A DNA stretch of 64,000 nt from Arthrobacter sp. MA-N2 (GTDB taxonomy: Bacteria > Actinomycetota > Actinomycetes > Actinomycetales > Micrococcaceae), in the NCBI RefSeq assembly GCF_000517125.1, contig NZ_KI912155.1, positions 1,840,696-1,904,695 of the forward strand, read 5' to 3'. The position numbers and the translations under genes were made by a program. This document shows, piece by piece, positions 58,376 to 64,000 of this stretch (position 1 is the first letter of the stretch; each line of letters opens with the position of its first letter). Below the pieces are notes generated by a model. It saw only the letters and a list, made by a program, of their open reading frames with translations, made no database searches and was not told the origin of the DNA.

Positions 58376-59073
58376 GAGAGGACCTTTCGATCAGCCGCGT
58401 CTGCGGCCAAGGCAGGAACGGCTGGGTAGAGGGCGCGGATCAGGAAGAACCCGGCGGCGCCGCCCAGCAGCTGGGCAAGGATGAATGCCGGAGCCGAGGC
58501 GGGGGCGATGCCGGCGACGGTGTCGGTGATGGTCCGGGCCACCGTCACAGCGGGGTTGGCGAAACTAGTGGAGCTGGTGAACCAGTAGGCGGCCGTGATG
58601 TAGCCACCGACGGCGAATGCCACCCGCTCAGTCCGGCCGGAGCGAAGCGTGCCGAAGACGATCAACAGCAGTCCTGCGGTCGCGACGATCTCGCCAAGCC
58701 ACAGCCCTGTTCCGGCGCGTTCGTGCGAGGACAGGGCCACGGCGTCGAGGCCGAACATGAGGTTGGCGAGTATTGCGCCGGCCAGGCCCCCGGCGAACTG
58801 GGCGGCGATCATTCCCATGGCGGTGCGCGTATCCACCATGCCCAAGGCCCGCTCGACCAGAGTGACTATCGGATTGAAGGATGCCGAGACCGGCTGCAGG
58901 GCCAGGATCAGCGCCACCAGTGCGGCGCCCGTGGCGATGCTGCTCTGCAGGAGCTGCAGTCCGACGTCGTTCGGGGACAGCCGCGAGGCCATGACGCCGG
59001 ACCCGACCGCGGCCATGACCAGAAAGGCGGTGCCGACGAACTCCGCGACGGCCCGCCGCTGGAGAACGCTCAC
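58372..59073 (-). CDS. Aquaporin-family (AqpS-like) channel of the arsenic operon
   Basis: From GTG 59073 the 233-residue protein has six helices and two pore half-helices: SFNPIVTL (an NPI variant of the NPA box) and SFANPAVTVART (NPA). Such MIP channels in ars operons (AqpS) let arsenite leave the cell after ArsC reduction. The GTG overlaps the arsR stop (GTGA), and the ribosome binding site GGGAAAGAG lies inside the arsR end. A longer start to 59142 overlaps arsR heavily and is rejected. Confidence 0.87.
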   Translation of the reverse strand: MSVLQRRAVAEFVGTAFLVMAAVGSGVMASRLSPNDVGLQLLQSSIATGAALVALILALQPVSASFNPIVTLVERALGMVDTRTAMGMIAAQFAGGLAGAILANLMFGLDAVALSSHERAGTGLWLGEIVATAGLLLIVFGTLRSGRTERVAFAVGGYITAAYWFTSSTSFANPAVTVARTITDTVAGIAPASAPAFILAQLLGGAAGFFLIRALYPAVPALAADAADRKVLS

Positions 59074-59426
59074 AAGCTCTTTCCCCCGATGAGTGCGGCA
59101 AGGTTCTCCAATGCATCGGTGCGCGCACGGTAGTAGACCCACACGCCGCGCTTTTCCCGATCCAGCAGACCTGCCTCGTGCAGGACCTTCAGGTGGTGGC
59201 TGATGGTCGGCTGCGAAAGCTCAAAGGCGTCGTTGAGGTCGCACACGCAGGCTTCGCCGCCGTCGTGCGACGCTACCAAGGACATCAGCCGCAACCGCAC
59301 CGGATCGCCCAACGCCTTCAGCAGGGGCACGATCCCGTCCGCTTCCGATTCCGACAACGGCACCCTCGAAAGGGGCGAACAACACGCAACCGCTTGGACG
59401 GGCGTTAACTCCAAAGACATAGACAC
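59070..59426 (-). CDS. arsR: ArsR-family arsenic-responsive repressor
   Basis: A 118-residue winged-helix repressor: LKALGDPVRLRLMSLVASHDG, then EACVCDLNDAFELSQPTISHHLKVLHEAGLLDREKRGVWVYY. The CVC near helix alpha3 and the N-terminal CC pair (VACCSPLS) are candidate arsenite ligands. It heads the operon arsR-aqpS-arsC-flavoprotein-arsC-like-dinB. An AT-rich inverted element (ATATTTACACTTGTCGATAT, about 59432-59451) just upstream is its likely operator and faces the fetB promoter. Confidence 0.9.
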   Translation of the reverse strand: MSMSLELTPVQAVACCSPLSRVPLSESEADGIVPLLKALGDPVRLRLMSLVASHDGGEACVCDLNDAFELSQPTISHHLKVLHEAGLLDREKRGVWVYYRARTDALENLAALIGGKSL

Positions 59427-59497
59427 CTGTATATATTTACACTTGTCGATATTAACCGCAAGGCCAAGTGTCTTGCGGCAGTCGCTAAGCTGGCTCC

Positions 59498-60247
59498 ATG
59501 CCCGGTTTCGCCGAATTCCTGCCGACTTTCCTTGGCGTCGGCATCCTGATGGCAGCCACGTTGACGCTGCTCTTGGCGTTCAAGACCCCGCACCCCTTCG
59601 CACCTGCCCTGGCTATCCTCCGCGGAGCCGTCCAGCTCGCCGCCATCAGTTTCATTCTCGGGGGAGTGATCTCCAGCCCGCTATGGGTCGCCGTCGCACT
59701 TCTCGTCATGTTTGCAGTGGCCGCGATGGTTGCCACCCGCCGCATCGGCTGGAGCATGCCCCACTTGGGCCTCGTCAGCGGCTCGATGGCCGCCGGCATC
59801 GCAATAACCCTCGCCGTCATTTTCGCTACGGGGGCCATCGCGTTCACTCCCCGCTACGCGCTCGCGATCGGCGGGATCGTGATCGGCAACGGAATGACCA
59901 TAGCTGTCCTTGCCGGCAGGCGTTTCAAAGAGTCGGTGGACGAGCATTGGGAGGAGGTGGAAGGCTGGCTCGCGCTCGGTGCGACTCCACGCCAGGCAAC
60001 ACTCGATCTCGCCCGGCGCACGGTCTATTCGGCGCTCATCCCCTCCACCGATCAAACCAAGACGACGGGACTTGTCACCTTGCCGGGGGCGTTCGTCGGT
60101 GCCATCTTCGGCGGTGTCTCTCCGCTCGAAGCGGGACGCTTCCAGATCGTGGTGCTCGCGGCGATCATGGCGGCCGGTTCCATGACGGCCATCATGATCA
60201 TCGGAATTCTCGCTCCCGTGCGCGTGCGGCCGGCGCCCCTGAAATAG
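59498..60247 (+). CDS. FetB-like ABC transporter permease (UPF0014)
   Basis: A 249-residue protein with about seven helices of the UPF0014 family. The block STDQTKTTGLVTLPGAFVGAIFGGVSPLEAGRFQIVVLAAIMAA corresponds to the conserved PxxGMMTGxILxGxxPxxAxxxQ region. FetB works with the ATPase FetA in iron (or other metal) export in E. coli. No fetA gene is adjacent, so the ATPase is either elsewhere or the protein acts alone. Divergent from arsR. Confidence 0.85.
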   Translation: MPGFAEFLPTFLGVGILMAATLTLLLAFKTPHPFAPALAILRGAVQLAAISFILGGVISSPLWVAVALLVMFAVAAMVATRRIGWSMPHLGLVSGSMAAGIAITLAVIFATGAIAFTPRYALAIGGIVIGNGMTIAVLAGRRFKESVDEHWEEVEGWLALGATPRQATLDLARRTVYSALIPSTDQTKTTGLVTLPGAFVGAIFGGVSPLEAGRFQIVVLAAIMAAGSMTAIMIIGILAPVRVRPAPLK

Positions 60248-60349
60248 CGGCCGGAGAGACGCAGATCTGCCGCAAGCTAACGCGCGCAACAAGCTCCGTG
60301 GCCCGTAAGCTCCGTGGAAAAGCCCAGCGGGCCGAGGTACGCTCGTGGC

Positions 60350-60808
60350 ATGACCCCGGAGGACCTTGCCAGGCTCACCGACTTGCGGCGGGCCCGTGAC
60401 CTGATCGACCGCGAGTACGCAAAACCCCTCGACGTACCCACCATGGCGAGCCATGCCTTTATGTCGCCGGCACATTTCTCGCGGCAGTTCCGGGCCGCTT
60501 ATGGGGAGACTCCCTACAACTACCTCATGACCCGCCGGATTGAGCGCGCGATGGCGCTCCTCCGCGGCGGAATGAGCGTGACCGACGCGTGCATGGAGGT
60601 CGGCTGTACCTCACTTGGCTCCTTCAGTTCGCGTTTCACCGAACTGGTGGGAGTGACCCCCAGTATCTACCGTTCCCGGGAGCACCTCGCCGTGGCCGCC
60701 ATGCCCGCTTGCGTCGCGAAGATCCGCACGAGGCCCCGCCGCAACGAGCAAGCCGCCCGGAAAGAAGCGAGCAGGATTCAAGAAGCGCTCGCCGTGGCCG
60801 CGGACTAA
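60350..60808 (+). CDS. AraC-family regulator (HTH only)
   Basis: A 152-residue protein whose AraC double HTH starts near residue 7 (LTDLRRARDLIDREYAKPLDVPTMASHAFMSPAHFSRQFRAAYGETPYNYLMTRRI ... VTDACMEVGCTSLGSFSSRFTELVGVTPSIYR). There is no N-terminal ligand domain. A basic C-terminal tail follows. It precedes the VOC-protein gene by 10 bases, a very frequent pairing in actinobacteria, so it probably controls that gene. ATG 60350 is preferred over a GTG at 60314. Confidence 0.88.
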   Translation: MTPEDLARLTDLRRARDLIDREYAKPLDVPTMASHAFMSPAHFSRQFRAAYGETPYNYLMTRRIERAMALLRGGMSVTDACMEVGCTSLGSFSSRFTELVGVTPSIYRSREHLAVAAMPACVAKIRTRPRRNEQAARKEASRIQEALAVAAD

Positions 60809-60818
60809 CGTCATTGCC

Positions 60819-61220
60819 ATGACTATTTCACTGCAGTACTCACACATCACTGTCAACGACCCGGACGAAGCACTCACCTTCTATCGGGACGCTCTCGGCC
60901 TCGAGGTGCTCAACGACGTCGCCCAGGGCGGCTTTCGGTGGGTGACGCTCGGCAGCACGGATCAGCCGGGGGTTGAAATCGTTCTTTCCGAACCGCATGC
61001 GGGCCGCTCCAAGGCCGACGGCGATTCCCTCCAGGAGCTTGTCACCAAGGGCGTCCTGGGGCCGATCGTCTTCCGCTCCGACGACGTCGATACCCTCTTT
61101 GAAAAGGTCCGGGCGTCCGGCGCTGAGGTCATGCAGGAGCCCATCGACCAGCCGTGGGGTCCCCGCGACTGCGCCTTCCGTGATCCTTCGGGCAACATGG
61201 TGCGGATCTCGCAGGCGTAG
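60819..61220 (+). CDS. VOC-family (glyoxalase/dioxygenase-like) protein
   Basis: A 133-residue vicinal-oxygen-chelate protein with the paired beta-alpha-beta-beta-beta modules: YSHITVNDPDEALTFYRDALGLEV, GFRWVTLG and DCAFRDPSGNMVRISQ. Metal ligands are probably His8 and Glu near IVLSEP. These proteins include glyoxalases, antibiotic-resistance proteins and demethylmenaquinone-like enzymes. It lies in an operon with the AraC regulator. It converges on the MFS gene 16 bases away. Confidence 0.87.
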   Translation: MTISLQYSHITVNDPDEALTFYRDALGLEVLNDVAQGGFRWVTLGSTDQPGVEIVLSEPHAGRSKADGDSLQELVTKGVLGPIVFRSDDVDTLFEKVRASGAEVMQEPIDQPWGPRDCAFRDPSGNMVRISQA

Positions 61221-61236
61221 GCGACCCGAACACCGC

Positions 61237-62778
61237 TCAGCGCGCGGTCGGCACGCGGCGAAGTACGACGGCGGCAAGGAGTGCCGCTCCCGCCATCAGT
61301 ACCAGCCCGATCGCCGCTGTGATGTGGACGCCCGATTCAAAGGCGGCCCGCGCGGCGGCGGTCAGGGTCCCTGCCAGCGGCTGCGGCAGGGCGGCTGCGG
61401 TGTCCATGGCTCCTGCGAGCGTCTCCCGGGAACGTTCCGCGGCATGCCCGGACAATTCGACGGGAAGCAGCAGGTGGTGCTGATAGGACGCCGTCAGTAT
61501 GGAGCCGAGTACGGCTGTGCCCAGTAGCGAGCCGAGTTCGTATCCTGTCTCGGAGATCGCCGATGCCGCTCCGGCCTTGTCGGCGGGAACAGCACCCAGG
61601 ATGAGGTCATTGGAAATGGTCTCCGCCGAGCCAACCCCCAAGGCGAGCAGGAGGAGTGCCGTAAGGAGGTACCCGGGCCCCTGGCCGTGGTTGGCCACGG
61701 CAGCCACGAGGTATCCCGCGGCACTGAGGGTGAGTCCGGCCGCCACGACCACTCCCGGACGGATCCGCTTGACCAGCGGAACAACCGCCAGGCCCGCCAC
61801 GATGGTGGCCAGCAGCGCCGGAAGCATCGCGATTCCAGCCTGCATGGGGGACTGGCCTTCGACGAGCTGCAGATGCTGTGCGAAGAAGTAGATGAAGCCG
61901 GTCATGGAGAACAGGGACAGGACGTTGGCGGTGATCGCCGTGCTGAACACCTTGTTCCGGAAAAGCTTCACGTCCAGCATGGGAGAAGCCAAAGAGCGCT
62001 GCCTGCGGACAAAGCCGATTCCCATGGCCACGCCGAATGCCATGTAGGCCGCAGGTCCCGGCCCGAATCCGTGCATTGCGAACTCTTTGACGCCATAGAC
62101 CACGGGCGCCATGGTCAGGACCGATAGCACAATGCTGGCGATGTCCGGCTTGCCCGGATTGTGATCCTTGGACTCGGGGATGAAGACGGGGCCGAAGGCG
62201 AGCAGGGGCAGTAGCAGGGGCACGGCTACCAGGAAGACGGCTCCCCACCAGAAGTGCTCCACGAGCCAGCCGCCGAAGATAGGCCCGAGCGCTGCTCCGC
62301 CGGAGAATCCCGCGGCCCATATCGCGACGGCAAGACGGCGGCGGTTAGGGTCCGGAAAGATGTTGCGGATCAGGGACAGCGTGGATGGCATGAGCATGGC
62401 CCCGAAGATCCCCATGCCGGCGCGTCCAGCGATCAGCCATTCGGCCGACGGTGCGAAGGCGGTGGCTGCGGAAACGGCCGCGAAGCCAGTGCTGCCGATC
62501 ATCAGCAATCGGCGGCGACCGATCCGGTCTCCCAGGTTGCCCATGGACACGAGTAACGCAGCCAGCACCAGCGCATAGACGTCGACGATCCACAGCAACT
62601 GCACGCCGCCGACCTCCAGTGTCCGTGCGATTGCCGGCAGGGCAAACGTGAGCGCGGTATTGTCCACAGCCACCAGCAGCACGGGGAACATCAGGAGTGT
62701 CAAGGCAGCCCAATCGCGCCACGGGGCGGACTGGGTCGAGGCGATGCGTGGGTGCTGGGTTGTGGACGGGCTGAACAT
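61237..62778 (-). CDS. MFS drug exporter of the DHA2 (QacA/EmrB) family
   Basis: From ATG 62778 (MFSPSTTQHPRIAST) the protein has 513 residues and 14 helices. The DHA2 marks are helix-1 LVAVDNTALTFALPAIAR, motif A GNLGDRIGRRRLLMIG and motif C-like GFSGGAALGPIFGGWLV. The longer open reading frame upstream crosses the TetR palindrome and is rejected. The neighbouring TetR repressor and the operator at 62786-62809 make this a typical inducible multidrug efflux unit. Substrates are unknown. Confidence 0.88.
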   Translation of the reverse strand: MFSPSTTQHPRIASTQSAPWRDWAALTLLMFPVLLVAVDNTALTFALPAIARTLEVGGVQLLWIVDVYALVLAALLVSMGNLGDRIGRRRLLMIGSTGFAAVSAATAFAPSAEWLIAGRAGMGIFGAMLMPSTLSLIRNIFPDPNRRRLAVAIWAAGFSGGAALGPIFGGWLVEHFWWGAVFLVAVPLLLPLLAFGPVFIPESKDHNPGKPDIASIVLSVLTMAPVVYGVKEFAMHGFGPGPAAYMAFGVAMGIGFVRRQRSLASPMLDVKLFRNKVFSTAITANVLSLFSMTGFIYFFAQHLQLVEGQSPMQAGIAMLPALLATIVAGLAVVPLVKRIRPGVVVAAGLTLSAAGYLVAAVANHGQGPGYLLTALLLLALGVGSAETISNDLILGAVPADKAGAASAISETGYELGSLLGTAVLGSILTASYQHHLLLPVELSGHAAERSRETLAGAMDTAAALPQPLAGTLTAAARAAFESGVHITAAIGLVLMAGAALLAAVVLRRVPTAR

Positions 62779-62785
62779 GAACGTT

Positions 62786-62809
62786 ACTATACCGTCTGGA
62801 CGGTATAGT
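62786..62809. promoter_or_regulatory. 24-bp TetR operator of the efflux unit
   Basis: ACTATACCGTC (62786-62796) and GACGGTATAGT (62799-62809) are exact complements around TG, a perfect palindrome. It begins eight bases upstream of the MFS start codon and lies between it and the divergent TetR gene, so TetR binding should block both promoters. Confidence 0.88.
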
Positions 62810-62847
62810 TTCAATTTACTGTATCCAACTGAGGGATGATGGACACC

Positions 62848-63396
62848 ATGCCGCGAAAACCTATTGCCCGGGACGCTGTCCTGGATGCCTTTGAAGCACT
62901 GTTGATCGAGGTGGGGGAACGGGCTGCCACCCTGGACGCGGTCGCCAAACGCGCAGGAGTCTCCAAGGGCGGCTTGCTCTACCATTTCCCCAACAAGGAA
63001 GCCATGATCGGCTCCTTGCTGGAACGCATGGACAGGCTGGCGGCCCAGGATATCGAGGCAATGAAAGCAGCTCCCGAAGGTGCGGCCGCGTTCTTCATCA
63101 AGTCCTCCCTTTGGGCGGACACCCCCCTGGACCGGGTGTTTGTGGCAGCTACGCGGCTCGCGGAGGTGGCGCATCAAGAAACCCGCAGGCGCTTCGCCGG
63201 GATCCAGCAACAATGGCTGGATGTGCTCGCCGAGGAAGTAGGCCCCGAGATGGCCAAGGCAGTCCGATATATGGGTGATGGGCTCTACTTCAACGCGATG
63301 CTTGAAGGTGGCGCCGGCGATACGGAAGTCAAGGCCAGCGCGAGGAATGCCGACGTCGGTGCGCTGCTGGCCGCCGTCGAACGCCTCCGAAACTAA
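62848..63396 (+). CDS. TetR-family repressor of the MFS exporter
   Basis: A TetR regulator of about 182 residues with HTH AVLDAFEALLIEVGERAATLDAVAKRAGVSKGGLLYHFPNKEAMIGSLLERM (residues about 8-58) and a helical ligand domain. It is divergent from the efflux gene with a perfect operator between them. The start is uncertain: ATGs at 62836, 62839 and 62848 are in frame. 62848 (MPRKPIARDA) matches family starts, while the Shine-Dalgarno GAGGG lies closer to the first two. Confidence 0.88.
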   Translation: MPRKPIARDAVLDAFEALLIEVGERAATLDAVAKRAGVSKGGLLYHFPNKEAMIGSLLERMDRLAAQDIEAMKAAPEGAAAFFIKSSLWADTPLDRVFVAATRLAEVAHQETRRRFAGIQQQWLDVLAEEVGPEMAKAVRYMGDGLYFNAMLEGGAGDTEVKASARNADVGALLAAVERLRN

Positions 63397-63591
63397 GCGC
63401 CGGCCGAACTAGCTCGCAATTAACGTCGTTTTGAGCCCTCAAAGCGACAACAAATGCCAGTCAGTTGGGAAAGCCGGGCGACGCCGGTGACTTTATTTGC
63501 GGACACGGGCAGTCCATAGGACAATTGGTAGTTGTGGCAGCCGTCACCGGCAGCCACAGTAGACCCACACAACTGAATACGCCTTTGATCT

Positions 63592-63815
63592 GCGGCGGGA
63601 GAGTCCTGCAGGCATGTGATGCAGGCGCCGTAGGAGCAAATCCTCCCCAGGAATCTCTCAGGCCCACGCACCGCCGCGGCAAGGCAACTCTGGAAAGCAG
63701 CACGCTGTCCACCGGTGTCCGTGACACCCGACGGCGCTGTGCTCACCGACGGTGCAAGCGAAGCAGTGCGAAAGCACGTATTTGCGGAAACTCTCAGGTC
63801 CAATACAGAGCGGGG
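63592..63815 (+). ncRNA. Tandem glycine riboswitch controlling gcvP
   Basis: Two glycine aptamers lie in series. Aptamer 1 pairs GCGGCGG (63592-63598) with CCGCCGC (63671-63677) and contains GGGAGAG, GGCGCCGTAGGAGCAA and GAATCTCTCAGGC. Aptamer 2 is closed by CTCTG (63688-63692) with CAGAG (63806-63810) and contains CACCGACGGTGCAAGC and GAAACTCTCAGGTC. These are the conserved elements of the gcvT riboswitch class. Glycine binding usually turns on the glycine cleavage genes, and gcvP follows 55 bases later. Confidence 0.93.
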
Positions 63816-63869
63816 AGGAACCCGATTAGCTGTGGCGTACCCACGCCGCCTTAGTAATGGAGTTCCTTC

Positions 63870-64000
63870 GTGACGGTTAGTTCAACCTCCACCACATTCG
63901 TTGACCGGCATATCGGCGCCCGGCGCCAGGCCGACATTGACGTCATGCTCAAGTCTGTTGGATACCACAGTGTCGATTCGCTCGTTGACACCGCGGTTCC
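63870..64000 (+). CDS. gcvP: Glycine dehydrogenase (decarboxylating) GcvP, 3' end cut by the window edge
   Basis: The first 43 codons from GTG 63870 read VTVSSTSTTFVDRHIGARRQ, then ADIDVMLKSVGYHSVDSLVDTAV, the conserved N-terminus of the P protein (FxxRHIG ... MLxxVGxxSLDxLxDxxVP). GGAG is eight bases upstream. It decarboxylates glycine with pyridoxal phosphate in the glycine cleavage system and is placed behind the riboswitch. The remainder lies outside the window. Confidence 0.93.
   Translation, partial: MTVSSTSTTFVDRHIGARRQADIDVMLKSVGYHSVDSLVDTAV

Noticed and set aside
60290..60317. Short direct repeat AAGCTCCGTGG, twice before the AraC gene
   Set aside because: Two 11-base copies in intergenic DNA with no symmetry give no basis for an operator call.

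Overview
The window looks like a chromosomal segment of a high-GC actinobacterium, most probably a soil Micrococcaceae such as Arthrobacter, Paenarthrobacter or Pseudarthrobacter (inference). The grounds are strong GC bias at third codon positions, frequent GTG starts, a DUF4193 zinc-ribbon protein, a DUF222/HNH endonuclease, mycothiol-type ArsC proteins, a DtxR-type iron box, LAxTG-type sorting tails and a tandem glycine riboswitch in front of gcvP. I found no rRNA, tRNA, CRISPR array, phage or intact insertion sequence.

Layout. 0-4.2 kb: propionate catabolism (prpD, GntR regulator, divergent prpE with two TGTATACA operators). 4.2-9.1 kb: a LAxTG protein remnant, chaA, a GT2 polysaccharide synthase with a 54-residue LAxTG mini-protein, and a secreted GH16-like enzyme. 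9.5-13.8 kb: signalling genes (orphan OmpR-type regulator, PadR regulator, GGDEF-EAL protein coupled to SRPBCC and YCII genes). 14.2-22.2 kb: aldo/keto reductase, an NMT1-type ABC transporter divergent from a CitA/CitB-like two-component system, and a secreted beta-propeller protein. 22.2-28 kb: membrane proteins, DUF4193, a MacB-like ABC exporter and an APC permease with an orphan palindromic operator. 28.1-28.9 kb: a decayed hipBA toxin-antitoxin locus. 28.9-40.4 kb: SDR, FUSC transporter and a redox block (mercuric-reductase-like flavoprotein, NDH-2, two near-identical flavin reductases as an inverted duplication with a MarR gene, and a TetR/quinone-oxidoreductase pair). 40.5-45.6 kb: Tat-exported arylsulfotransferase, NCS1 permease, coiled-coil protein, hydrolase. 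45.6-48.9 kb: an apparent operon PAP2-DedA-response regulator-sensor kinase with a TTCTTAA direct repeat upstream. 48.9-51.4 kb: HNH endonuclease, MOSC protein, and a 45-residue ORF with a very strong ribosome binding site. 51.5-55.4 kb: ferric iron ABC importer under a DtxR box. 55.5-59.4 kb: an arsenic operon (arsR, aquaporin, arsC, flavoprotein, second ArsC-like protein, DinB-like protein) without an arsenite pump gene. 59.5-63.4 kb: FetB-like permease, AraC regulator, VOC protein, and an MFS drug exporter divergent from its TetR repressor across a 24-bp perfect palindrome. 63.6-64 kb: tandem glycine riboswitch and the start of gcvP.

Much of the window consists of small regulator-plus-target modules with visible operators. 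The least explained items are the GT2/LAxTG mini-protein pair, the PAP2-DedA-two-component operon, the inverted flavin-reductase duplication and the short ORF beside the iron transporter.
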